From NCBI GenBank assembly GCA_017962545.1, contig JAGCVD010000006.1, forward strand, positions 1 to 43,885: a stretch of DNA of 43,885 nt, written 5' to 3'. This document shows positions 7,913 to 14,730 of this stretch, in pieces; position 1 is the stretch's first letter, and each line of letters opens with the position of its first letter. Origin of the DNA: Bacteroidales bacterium (GTDB lineage Bacteria > Bacteroidota > Bacteroidia > Bacteroidales > P3). Below the pieces are notes generated by a model. It was not told the origin of the DNA. It saw only the letters and a list, made by a program, of their open reading frames with translations, and made no database searches. The translations under genes were made by a program, and so were the position numbers.

Positions 7913-8407
7913 TCAGCGGCTGTTATGCATGATCTTCTTGACGAGGCGGGCGACGACGGCGTCGTATTCCTCTTCGCTGTCGGCACAGAAGACGTAAACG
8001 GCGCGGCTGAGGTAGGAGATACCCATGTAGCAGCTGGCAGCCATATTGATATTTTCCCCTACAACGGGGGCATTCTCGCGGGGGTTGCTGCGGCTGCGGC
8101 GGGCGAAGAGCACCACGTCGCTGCCCTCACGCAGGCTGGCCTGCTGCTCGGGTGCCAGGTCGCCGATATGGAACTCGCGTTTCATCCAATCCCATCCGGC
8201 ATCGTCTTCGGCGGCGATGACGGTGACGTCGACCTTGGCATTGCTGTCAAGGGCGAAGTTGCTGACCGAGGCCACCTTGACGTTGGGATGTGCGGCATAG
8301 CGCTGGTAGAGGTCGGTCTGTGCCGAGACAGCAAACGAAGCGAGCAGCAACATAAGAAAGGGGATTGCTCCTGTAAACCGTAACCCGTAACCCGTAAACT
8401 TTCTCAT
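7913..8407 (-). CDS. Small secreted protein in an ECF sigma operon (DUF4252-like position)
   Basis: 164 residues from the ATG at 8407, which overlaps the stop of the anti-sigma-like gene (ATGA) and so is well supported. The N-terminus is a signal peptide (cleavage near AVSAQ). The mature part starts LYQRYAAHPNVKVASVSNFAL and is alpha/beta-like, with no catalytic motif I recognise. In other Bacteroidota a small exported DUF4252 protein often follows an ECF sigma and its anti-sigma; the position fits, but I do not claim membership from sequence. The first 12 codons are oddly encoded by a 7-base array (8372-8399), giving KFTGYGLRFTG ahead of the hydrophobic core. Confidence 0.7.
   Translation of the reverse strand: MRKFTGYGLRFTGAIPFLMLLLASFAVSAQTDLYQRYAAHPNVKVASVSNFALDSNAKVDVTVIAAEDDAGWDWMKREFHIGDLAPEQQASLREGSDVVLFARRSRSNPRENAPVVGENINMAASCYMGISYLSRAVYVFCADSEEEYDAVVARLVKKIMHNSR
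8372..8399 (-). repeat. Degenerate heptad array (GKTTACG type) in a signal peptide
   Basis: Four consecutive 7-base units on the minus strand: GTTTACG, GGTTACG twice, and GTTTACA. They encode KFTGYGLRFTG in the n-region of the signal peptide of the gene at 7913-8407. Confidence 0.8.
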
Positions 8408-8886
8408 ACCGTCAGGAATTTCCAGATGTCGCTGATGACCGAGTCGGCCTCGCATTGGTTGTTGCAGACGACCACAGGCTCTTCGGCAGCCTTCTCGATG
8501 GGTTGGACGACGGTGGCGGGACGGACGTCAGCCTTGCGCGCTGTCGTCTTGACGGGGGTAGGAGTGACGGTGGAGGGTTTGGCGGGAACGGCCTGCTCAA
8601 CCGTGGGCTCCGGGACGGCGATGACGGCCTCGGGCGTCGTTGCCTCGGCCACCAGGCTCTGCTCCTGTCGCGGTAGCAGGGTCCACACGGCGGCGCCGGC
8701 CAGAAGCAGCCCCGCCATGGTGAAGGCCACGGAGCGACGGCGGCGCAGGATGCCGGAGGCGCGTTGCTCGGCATCGGCCATCACCTCGTCGCGGTGGGTG
8801 AGCCTGTTGAGCTCAGCCAGCTCGCTGTCGCTAAGCGTCCCCTCGCGGTAGCGCTCCAGCAGTCGTTGTATGGAATCTGTCTTCAT
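8404..8886 (-). CDS. Membrane-anchored anti-sigma-like protein
   Basis: 160 residues from the ATG at 8886, which overlaps the sigma-factor stop by ATGA. Residues 1-45 form a charged helical domain (SIQRLLERYREGTLSDSELAELNRL), as in Bacteroidota regulators that bind an ECF sigma. One membrane helix follows RRRR at about 47-66 (VAFTMAGLLLAGAAVWTLL). The outer part (70-140) is rich in Pro, Thr, Val and Ala and low in complexity. It ends CNNQCEADSVISDIWKFLTV, with a Cys pair that could form a disulfide. The ZAS zinc motif is not visible. The role as partner and inhibitor of the adjacent sigma is inferred from layout. Confidence 0.75.
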   Translation of the reverse strand: MKTDSIQRLLERYREGTLSDSELAELNRLTHRDEVMADAEQRASGILRRRRSVAFTMAGLLLAGAAVWTLLPRQEQSLVAEATTPEAVIAVPEPTVEQAVPAKPSTVTPTPVKTTARKADVRPATVVQPIEKAAEEPVVVCNNQCEADSVISDIWKFLTV

Positions 8887-9341
8887 ATCTCGTGTGTCAT
8901 AGTATACGTTATCTTCTTCTCGGCGTTGGCCAGCAGGCGTTTGACGGTGGATACGCTCAGTCCCACTTTGGTGGCTGTCTCGTTGTTGCTGTAGCCATGG
9001 TCGCGTCGCAGCTCCAGCACGCGGCGTTCCAAGGGCAGCAGCAGTCGACGGCTGTCTCTCAGTTGGCGTTTCAGCTCCTCCTCTTCGTGGCTTGTCTCTA
9101 TCGTCACCTCGTCGTACTGCATCATCTTTCTCCTGTGCCGCAGGATGTTGATGCATTCGCGTTCGGTGGCGCGGAAGCAGTAGGCCACCATGTCGTGCAC
9201 CCCCACTCGTACCAGCGTCTTCACCACGGCCTCCTGCACCGCATCCTTGGCATCATCCTCGTCATTGAGGATGCCTATCGCCCGGCTGTAAAAGTCGAGG
9301 TAGTGCTCTTCGAGGATGTGACGCTTTCGGGCCGTTATCAT
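8883..9341 (-). CDS. ECF-type RNA polymerase sigma-70 factor
   Basis: 152 residues. Region 2 is at about 14-45 (YSRAIGILNDEDDAKDAVQEAVVKTLVRV). Region 4 is at about 100-148 (LPLERRVLELRRDHGYSNNETATKVGLSVSTVKRLLANAEKKI), a helix-turn-helix. The segment between them is short, as expected for an extracytoplasmic-function sigma. It heads a tightly overlapping series with the anti-sigma-like protein, a small secreted protein and a T9SS surface protein, so it probably controls cell-surface or export functions including its own operon. A possible self-promoter lies just upstream: TGAGCC, 17 bases, then CGTC, within an AAAAGGG/CCCTTTT palindrome near 9355-9370. Confidence 0.88.
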   Translation of the reverse strand: MITARKRHILEEHYLDFYSRAIGILNDEDDAKDAVQEAVVKTLVRVGVHDMVAYCFRATERECINILRHRRKMMQYDEVTIETSHEEEELKRQLRDSRRLLLPLERRVLELRRDHGYSNNETATKVGLSVSTVKRLLANAEKKITYTMTHEI

Positions 9342-9373
9342 AACCTATAGACGAAAAAAGGGTCCCTTTTGGC

Positions 9374-9826
9374 TCACGCGTTAACATTATTTAAGAAAAA
9401 AGGGATGTCGGACAACTGGCGCAGGGTGCGGTTTTGGTAGTCTATCTCGATGATTATCTGTTGTTTTCCGTTGGTGAGCAACAGCAGAGGGACTTGCAGC
9501 ACGGTGTTGTAGCGGCAGGCCTGGTCGCAGACTTTCTGGTTGATGGGCACCTCGGGTTGCTTGCATTCGACAATCATGCGGGGCTTAGCGGTGGTGTCGT
9601 AGAGCACGATGTCGCAGCGGCGCGTCATGCCGTTGACGTTGATGGCGCCCTCGACCTGCATAAGTTCGTAGGGGTAGCCGTAGTGGTTGTGCAGCAGCAG
9701 GAGTGTCTGCTGGCGCACCCACTCCTCGGGTGTCAGCGCCACCCAGCGGTGCCGCACGGGGTCGAGCACCTCGCGGCGTCCGTCTTGTTCCCTTGTCAAG
9801 GGTGTGCTATCACTCTCAATTTTCAA
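9374..9826 (-). CDS. Orphan HsdR N-terminal-like protein with PD-(D/E)XK nuclease fold
   Basis: 150 residues from a TTG at 9826. The sequence resembles the type I restriction enzyme R-protein N-terminal domain. Asp72 in RRCDIVLY and Glu87-Cys-Lys89 in MIVECKQP give the D...ExK pattern, and hydrophobic strands follow (VLQVPLLLLTNGKQQIIIEID). There are no helicase, methylase or specificity genes nearby, so it is not a restriction system. Stand-alone proteins of this kind are common in Bacteroidota, with no known job. The start is unusual: it lies inside a 28-base heptad array (9814-9841), with an in-frame stop just upstream, so TTG (or another non-ATG codon) must be used unless translation starts much later. 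Confidence 0.75.
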   Translation of the reverse strand: MKIESDSTPLTREQDGRREVLDPVRHRWVALTPEEWVRQQTLLLLHNHYGYPYELMQVEGAINVNGMTRRCDIVLYDTTAKPRMIVECKQPEVPINQKVCDQACRYNTVLQVPLLLLTNGKQQIIIEIDYQNRTLRQLSDIPFFLNNVNA

Positions 9827-9841
9827 CTTTCAATATTCAAT
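9814..9841 (-). repeat. Degenerate heptad array (ATTGAAA type) over a start codon
   Basis: Four 7-base units on the minus strand (ATTGAAT, ATTGAAA, GTTGAAA, ATTGAGA), directly between the stop of the TonB receptor gene (9842-9844) and the HsdR-N-like gene, whose TTG start lies in the third unit. Confidence 0.8.
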
Positions 9842-12421
9842 TTAGTAGATGGTGCTTTCGTCTCCACCCTCTTCCTCTTGTTGTTGTGGGCGCTGTTTGA
9901 GTCCGTTGTTGATTTTCCATGAAAAGCCGAGGGTTACCACCGGCGAGAGACGCTTGGCTTTGACCACGCGGTTGAAAGTCTGGCTGTAGGTGGTGTGGCC
10001 CCAGCCGCCGGTGCAGAAGACGTCGCTGACGCGCAGGTTGATGGTGCCTCGTTTTTGGAAGACATCTTTCTTGACCGCCAGGTCGACCCAATAGCCAGGA
10101 TCCATCTTTGTCTGCAAGTCGAGCCATGGCGCCCAGTACTGGCCGCTGAGCTGGATGGTCCAGTCGTCAGGCAGCATCATGAAGGAGCTGAACTTGCCGC
10201 TGGCCTGGAACGAAGAGGTGCTCTGGTTGTGGAGCAACTCGGTGCCTTCGATGTGGCTCTTGTAGAGGTTGACGTTGATGTTGATTTTCCACCACTGGAA
10301 TATCTGCCAGTCGAAGATGAACTCCATGCCGTAGTTGTAGCCTGTGCTGAGGTTGAGGCGTGTAGAGGCGCGGTAGCCGTCGTACTCTGGGTTGTAAGGT
10401 TCCCACCAGGCGTAGCGTGCCACGCTGTCGGCGCACCAGGTGAAGCCGTAATGGGTAATCATATTGTTGGTCTGGCGGTAGTAGAGCGAGGTGAAGAGGT
10501 TGACCTTCTTGATGCCGAGGTTGTAGCTGAGCTCGAAGGCATTGGTGTACTCGGGGTCAAGATTGGGGTTGCCGAAACTCATCTGGTTATCCTCGCGGAT
10601 GTCTATGAATGGGTTGAGGTCCCAGAAATGGGGACGATGGACGCGACGGCTGTAGCTCACTTGTGCGCTCTGCAGGTCGGTGATTTTGTACGACATGTGC
10701 ACCGTGGGGTAGAGCTGCCAGTAGGGTTTGTCGATGGCTGCTGTCTGCGGGTGGTAGAGGTCGCGTCCGTAGATGGAGGCATATTCGCCACGCAGACCTG
10801 CCTGCAGCGAGAGGGCGTCGGTGAGGTTGCCGCCCAGGGTGGCGTAGATGGCATGTACCTGCTGGCGGTAGTTGAAATGGGTGGAAGAGAGTGAGTCGTA
10901 ATAGCCGTAGTAGGTGTAGGAGCCACCCGTGTTGTTGTATATTGTGCGATAATAGTCGGCACACTGGTCGGGCCAGTCCATACGGCCCTCGTAGCCGGTC
11001 TCCAGTCGCCAGCCTTCCTTGCCGAAGAACGAATCCAGCGGCCGCAGCCAGTTGAGCTTGAGGTTCAGCGCCTGGTGGTGGTTCTCGGTGATGCTGCGGC
11101 GGCGGTAGTAGTGGTCGTAGTTGGCCAGTGCGTCGGCATAGGTCTGCTCCTGCAAGCCCTCGCCATGCACCTCGCGGGTGCTGAAGGTGGCGTCGAAGGT
11201 CAGCTCTTCGTCTTTGCGGTCGAACTTGCGTGTGTAGAGCAGGTTGAACGAGTGATTGATGTTATTGTTGTCGCTCGTGGCCGTCTGGAGGTAGTCTAGC
11301 GAGTCGTGATAGAGCAGGTCGGTGGCATAACTGTTGCTGTTGCGCTGACGGTTGCCGCCGCGCAGCTGGTAGGAGAGCAGCAGGCTGTTCTTGTCGTTGA
11401 AGTAGTATTCGCCGCCCACCTTCACGCTACCCATGCGGTTGGGGTTGAGGCCGTACTGCTCGATGGTGTTGTGTGAAACGGGAGCCCCTCCCGTGAGGTA
11501 TTCGATGTCCGACTCGCTTTTGTTGCCGCGCTGGCGCAGGCCGGCGTCAGCATTGAAGAAGAGGTTGTACTTCTCGGTGGTGTAGTTGAGGCTGATGTTG
11601 CCCATGGCGGTGGGGATGAACGAAGGCAGCGAGTCGGGCACCATGAAGGGCAGGGGAGCGCCCACGTTGACGTTCACCACGCCGTTGAGGCCCAGGGCAC
11701 CGGCGGTGCGGTCCTTGAGTTTGATATTGATGATGCCGCTCATGCCCTCGGGGTCGTACTTGGCCGAGGGGTTGGTGATGACCTCCACGTTCTCCACCGT
11801 CGAGGCGGGTATCTGCTCCAGCAGGGTGGCCAGGTCGGAGGCCAGCAGCTCGCTGGGACGGCCGTTGACGAGCACCTTGACGTTTGAGGAACCGCGCAGC
11901 GTCACGTTGCCGTCGTTGTCGATGGCCACGCTGGGCACCTGCTCCAGCACGTCGCTGGCGGTGCCGCCGCCGGCCACGATATTCTTGTCGACGTTGACCA
12001 CGCGCTTGTCGAGCTGGTATTCCACCATCGAGCGCTCGGCCACCACCTCGACGGCCTCCATCAGGGTGGCCTGCGGGTTGATGGCCACCTTGCCGAGGTT
12101 CACCGACGAGTGCTCGGCGCTGAGGGTGACGCTGCTTTTGTAGTACTGCGGCTCGTAGCCCACGAAGGTGATACGCAGCAGGTAGCGCCCATAGGGAGCC
12201 TCAATGCGGAAGCTGCCGTTGCTCTCGGTGACGGTGCCGCCCTTGAGGGTCGAGTCCTTGGGGTTGAGCAGCGCCACAGTGGCATACTCGATATTCTCGC
12301 CCGTGCGGGCATCGACCACACGGCCCCGCACGGTGCCCTGCTGGGCAACAGCCGAATTGAAAAATGAAAAATGAAAAATGAAAATAAATATAGTTACTAC
12401 AATGATCCTTATACTTTTCAT
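9842..12421 (-). CDS. TonB-dependent outer-membrane receptor family protein (outer membrane beta-barrel family)
   Basis: 859 residues. After a signal peptide (cleavage near AVAQQ, residue 27) comes a carboxypeptidase-regulatory-like beta-sandwich (GTVRGRVVDARTGENIEYATVALLN, 29-110). A plug domain follows (GGGTASDVLEQVPSVAIDNDGNVTLRGSSNVKVLVNGRP, about 150-190), then a long barrel with many alternating aromatic strands, ending after KRLSPVVTLGFSWKINNG. No SusD partner follows, so it is not a Sus-type glycan pair; the substrate is unknown. Part of the signal peptide (IFIFHFSFFN) is encoded by a 7-base tandem repeat at 12358-12385. It lies downstream of the PAS gene, across a half copy of the inverted-repeat element. 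Confidence 0.9.
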   Translation of the reverse strand: MKSIRIIVVTIFIFIFHFSFFNSAVAQQGTVRGRVVDARTGENIEYATVALLNPKDSTLKGGTVTESNGSFRIEAPYGRYLLRITFVGYEPQYYKSSVTLSAEHSSVNLGKVAINPQATLMEAVEVVAERSMVEYQLDKRVVNVDKNIVAGGGTASDVLEQVPSVAIDNDGNVTLRGSSNVKVLVNGRPSELLASDLATLLEQIPASTVENVEVITNPSAKYDPEGMSGIINIKLKDRTAGALGLNGVVNVNVGAPLPFMVPDSLPSFIPTAMGNISLNYTTEKYNLFFNADAGLRQRGNKSESDIEYLTGGAPVSHNTIEQYGLNPNRMGSVKVGGEYYFNDKNSLLLSYQLRGGNRQRNSNSYATDLLYHDSLDYLQTATSDNNNINHSFNLLYTRKFDRKDEELTFDATFSTREVHGEGLQEQTYADALANYDHYYRRRSITENHHQALNLKLNWLRPLDSFFGKEGWRLETGYEGRMDWPDQCADYYRTIYNNTGGSYTYYGYYDSLSSTHFNYRQQVHAIYATLGGNLTDALSLQAGLRGEYASIYGRDLYHPQTAAIDKPYWQLYPTVHMSYKITDLQSAQVSYSRRVHRPHFWDLNPFIDIREDNQMSFGNPNLDPEYTNAFELSYNLGIKKVNLFTSLYYRQTNNMITHYGFTWCADSVARYAWWEPYNPEYDGYRASTRLNLSTGYNYGMEFIFDWQIFQWWKININVNLYKSHIEGTELLHNQSTSSFQASGKFSSFMMLPDDWTIQLSGQYWAPWLDLQTKMDPGYWVDLAVKKDVFQKRGTINLRVSDVFCTGGWGHTTYSQTFNRVVKAKRLSPVVTLGFSWKINNGLKQRPQQQEEEGGDESTIY
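12358..12385 (-). repeat. Heptad array (TTTTTCA type) in a signal peptide
   Basis: Three TTTTTCA units plus an ATTTTCA unit on the minus strand, 28 bases in all, read as the Phe/His/Ser-rich hydrophobic core of the TonB receptor's signal peptide. The composition is far more A+T rich than the rest of the gene. Confidence 0.8.
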
Positions 12422-12423
12422 TT

Positions 12424-12462
12424 GTCTTAATTCCTTTATCTCCTGTCTCCTTATCTTCTTAC
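12424..12462 (-). repeat. Half copy of the inverted-repeat element (PAS-TonB receptor)
   Basis: On the minus strand this region reads as 8-base-like words (AAGAAGAT, AAGGAGAC, AGGAGATA, AAGGAATT) ending TTAAGACAA directly against the receptor's ATG. It matches only the 5' arm of the full elements; no complementary arm is present. Confidence 0.55.
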
Positions 12463-12464
12463 AA

Positions 12465-12824
12465 TTAATTCTTCGGTTGGCGGACGAAGTGGGGCATCTC
12501 GAAGGGTATCTCGATGGAATACTCGATGAGGCCGCCGAAGGCGCCGTCCTCTTTGTACCAGGGGGTCTGGTAGATAAGTTTCTTCACCTTGCTGCCATCG
12601 GCCAGTGTCTTCTCGATGGTGTAGGCGTTGAGCTGCTGATGCTCCAGCAGTCCTTTGAGCTTGGTCTTGGCGGGCTCGGGGTGGCAGTTCATCAGGTTGT
12701 AGCCGATAATCTTCTGCCCGTGGCTGTTGACGTCGGCGCTGTGCTGGTTCATATCAAGAATATTGCCATCCTCGTCACAGACGGTGATGGCGATATTCTT
12801 AAGATTTTCGAAATAAATATCCAT
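12465..12824 (-). CDS. Small stand-alone PAS-domain protein
   Basis: 119 residues that look like a single PAS fold: FENLKNIAITVCDEDGNILDMN at the N-terminus, GYNLMNCHPEPAKTKLKGLLEH in the middle, and a C-terminal beta part (KKLIYQTPWYKEDGAFGGLIEYSIEIP). A PAS domain binds a ligand or cofactor and passes the signal to a partner. No kinase, cyclase or DNA-binding domain is attached, so the partner is unknown. His and Cys in NCHPEP could bind metal or heme, but that is a guess. It sits between ptb and the TonB receptor on the same strand. Confidence 0.75.
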   Translation of the reverse strand: MDIYFENLKNIAITVCDEDGNILDMNQHSADVNSHGQKIIGYNLMNCHPEPAKTKLKGLLEHQQLNAYTIEKTLADGSKVKKLIYQTPWYKEDGAFGGLIEYSIEIPFEMPHFVRQPKN

Positions 12825-12841
12825 TGCCTGTTCTATTCTTT

Positions 12842-12946
12842 GTAGTTAAGTAGTTAAGAAGAAAAGTAGTTAAGACAAATGTACCATCGTGTGCGCGACA
12901 GGTGCTATTGTCTTAACTACTTAACTACTGTCTCCTTAACTACTAA
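12842..12946 (-). repeat. Intercistronic inverted-repeat element, copy 3 (ptb-PAS)
   Basis: This is the cleanest copy. On the plus strand, GTAGTTAAGACAA (12866-12878) is matched exactly by TTGTCTTAACTAC (12908-12920), with ACC/GGT closing pairs nearer the loop (12883-12885 with 12901-12903) and a G+C-rich loop of 15 bases. Outside this core both arms carry further AGTTAAG / CTTAACT words. A stem of this size should fold in RNA or as a DNA cruciform. The orientation relative to the genes matches copies 1 and 2. Confidence 0.8.
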
Positions 12947-12952
12947 AGGAAA

Positions 12953-13861
12953 TTACTTGCACTGCAGAGCGGCCAGGGCGATGCTGTAGAGCTTGGTCTT
13001 GGCGCTGTCGCCGCGGCTGGTGAGGACGCAGGGGACGCGGGCACCCATGACCATGCAGGCGAGCTCGGCGTGGGCGAACTTGGTGCAGGCTTTGTAGAAG
13101 ATGTTGCCGGCCTCGATGTTGGGAAACAGCAGGCAGTCGGCGTCACCGGCGACCTCGCTGGTGAGCTTCTTGGTCTGGGCGCTCTCCTTGTCGATGGCGC
13201 AGTCGAGGCTCAGAGGACCGTCGACGATGGCACCGGGAATCTGGCCACGCTGGCTCATCATGCCCAGCCAGGCACCTTCGGCGCAGGCCAGCATGCCGGT
13301 CGACACCTGCTCGGTGGCGGCGAGGACAGCCACTTTGGGTTTGGGGTTCTCCAGGCTCTTGGCCACGGCAATCTCGAAGTTCATGATGGCCTGCTTCTGC
13401 TTGAAGTCGGGGGCGGGGATGATAGCCATATCCGAGCAGATGAGCAGCTTGTGGTAGGCGGGAACTTCCATGACGGCCATATGGGTCAGCATGTCGTTCT
13501 TCTTGCCGGGCATGAGACCGCTCTCCTTGTTGAGGATGGCGCGCATGTACTTGTCGGTGCTGAGCAGGCCCTTCATCAGGAAGTCGCCCTTACCCTCGTT
13601 GATGAGCTTTACAGCCAGGGCACCGGCCTTGTTGTCGTTGGCCTCTTGGACGAGTTCGAACTTGTTGGGGTCGATGCCTTCCTCGGCGCAGACCTTCTTG
13701 ATGGTCTCGATGTCGCCCACGAGGGTGGCTTCGACGATGCCGCGGTCGATGGCGGCGCTCACAGCGGCGATGGTGTGGCTGTCGTTGGCATAGGCGGCCA
13801 CCATACGTTTCTTACCTTTCGATTTGACCAGCTCAAGCAGGTCGTCAAGTTTTGTAACCAT
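12953..13861 (-). CDS. ptb: Phosphate butyryltransferase / phosphotransacetylase-family acyltransferase
   Basis: 302 residues from the ATG at 13861 (MVTKLDDLLELVKSKGKKRMVAAYANDSHT). The sequence follows the PTA_PTB family: VLAATEQVSTGM, DGPLSLDCAI, and the C-terminal GDADCLLFPNIEAGNIFYK with LACMVMGARVPCVLTSRGDS. The enzyme exchanges CoA and phosphate on short acyl groups. With an acyl kinase it makes ATP from butyryl- or branched acyl-CoA, fitting amino-acid fermentation alongside iorAB; no kinase gene (buk) is next to it here. The exact acyl specificity is not readable. A longer frame to 14032 crosses the promoter region (TATATTTG at 13910-13917) and was rejected. Confidence 0.85.
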   Translation of the reverse strand: MVTKLDDLLELVKSKGKKRMVAAYANDSHTIAAVSAAIDRGIVEATLVGDIETIKKVCAEEGIDPNKFELVQEANDNKAGALAVKLINEGKGDFLMKGLLSTDKYMRAILNKESGLMPGKKNDMLTHMAVMEVPAYHKLLICSDMAIIPAPDFKQKQAIMNFEIAVAKSLENPKPKVAVLAATEQVSTGMLACAEGAWLGMMSQRGQIPGAIVDGPLSLDCAIDKESAQTKKLTSEVAGDADCLLFPNIEAGNIFYKACTKFAHAELACMVMGARVPCVLTSRGDSAKTKLYSIALAALQCK

Positions 13862-13909
13862 ATTGATATTGTGTTGTTTGTTATTAATAAATGTTGTTCT
13901 ACAAAGTTG

Positions 13910-13917
13910 CAAATATA
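13910..13917 (-). promoter_or_regulatory. -7 box of the ptb promoter
   Basis: TATATTTG on the minus strand fits TAnnTTTG; the -33 region 20 bases upstream is a weak TTTC. It lies about 50 bases before the ptb ATG. Confidence 0.6.
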
Positions 13918-13946
13918 TGAAATTATTTTTTGTTGGAGAAATAAAA

Positions 13947-13978
13947 TTTGCGGGTGTCGGATTTATTGTGTAATTTTG
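13947..13978 (+). promoter_or_regulatory. Bacteroides-type promoter of the glycosyltransferase operon
   Basis: TTTG (13947-13950) and TAATTTTG (13971-13978) with 20 bases between. The predicted start is near 13983-13985, about 20 bases before the ATG at 14004, and it supports that start over a TTG at 13983. The region is divergent with the ptb promoter. Confidence 0.8.
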
Positions 13979-14003
13979 CATTTTGATTAAAAGAGAGAAG
14001 ATT

Positions 14004-14729
14004 ATGTCTGACACACTGGTTATCACGCCCACTTACAACGAGAAAGAGAACATCGAGGCCATCATCCGCAAGGTCTTTTCGCTCCCCAAGGAGTTCGATA
14101 TGCTCATTATTGAAGACAATTCGCCCGACGGCACGGCCGACATCGTGAAGCGTCTGATGCAGGAATTCCCCAACCGCCTGTTCATCGTGGAGCGCAAGGG
14201 CAAGCTGGGTCTCGGCACCGCCTACCTCGAGGGTATGCGCTGGGGCAACGAGCATGGCTACGACTATATGATTGAGATGGATGCCGACTTCAGCCACAAT
14301 CCCGACGACCTCATCCGCCTCTACGACGCCTGTTCCACGGGCAAGGGCGACGTGGTTGTGGGCTCGCGCTATGTCGACGGCAAGATCAGTGTCGTCAACT
14401 GGCCTATGACACGTCTGCTGATGAGCTATTTCGCCTCGAAGTATGTTAAGATGGTCACCGGAATGCGTGTCGCCGACTCCACGGCAGGCTTTGTCTGCTG
14501 GAGCCACCGTGTGCTGGAGAAGATCAAGTTCGACAAGGTGAAGTTCGTCGGCTACGCCTTCCAGATAGAGATGAAGTACACGGCCACGCGCTTGGGTTTC
14601 AAGGTCTACGAGGTGCCCATCATCTTCACCGACCGTGTGCTGGGCGTCAGCAAGATGAGCATGAAGATATTCAAGGAGGCCTTCTTTGGCGTCTTCGACT
14701 TGAAATTTAGAAACTGGAAGAATTATTGA
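14004..14729 (+). CDS. Polyprenol-phosphate mannosyltransferase-like GT2 glycosyltransferase
   Basis: 241 residues with the GT-A fold of dolichol/polyprenol-phosphate mannose synthases: VITPTYNEKENIEAI at the N-terminus, IIEDNSPDGTADIV, GKLGLGTAYLEGM, then MDADFSHNP containing the metal-binding DxD, VVGSRYV, and NWPMTRLLMS with the C-terminal acceptor motif FQIEMKYTA. There is no membrane helix beyond weak hydrophobic stretches, as in the bacterial single-domain type. It transfers a sugar from a nucleotide donor to undecaprenyl- or polyprenyl-phosphate at the inner face of the membrane; the sugar is uncertain. RBS AGAGAGAAG precedes the ATG. The next gene starts one base after the stop. Confidence 0.88.
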   Translation: MSDTLVITPTYNEKENIEAIIRKVFSLPKEFDMLIIEDNSPDGTADIVKRLMQEFPNRLFIVERKGKLGLGTAYLEGMRWGNEHGYDYMIEMDADFSHNPDDLIRLYDACSTGKGDVVVGSRYVDGKISVVNWPMTRLLMSYFASKYVKMVTGMRVADSTAGFVCWSHRVLEKIKFDKVKFVGYAFQIEMKYTATRLGFKVYEVPIIFTDRVLGVSKMSMKIFKEAFFGVFDLKFRNWKNY

Positions 14730-14730
14730 T

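Noticed and set aside
9374-9826. Type I restriction-modification system
   Set aside because: Only an N-terminal-like HsdR domain is present; no M, S or motor subunit lies nearby.
9842-12421. SusC of a polysaccharide-utilisation locus
   Set aside because: No SusD gene or glycoside hydrolase is adjacent, and the barrel type fits the smaller outer-membrane beta-barrel family.
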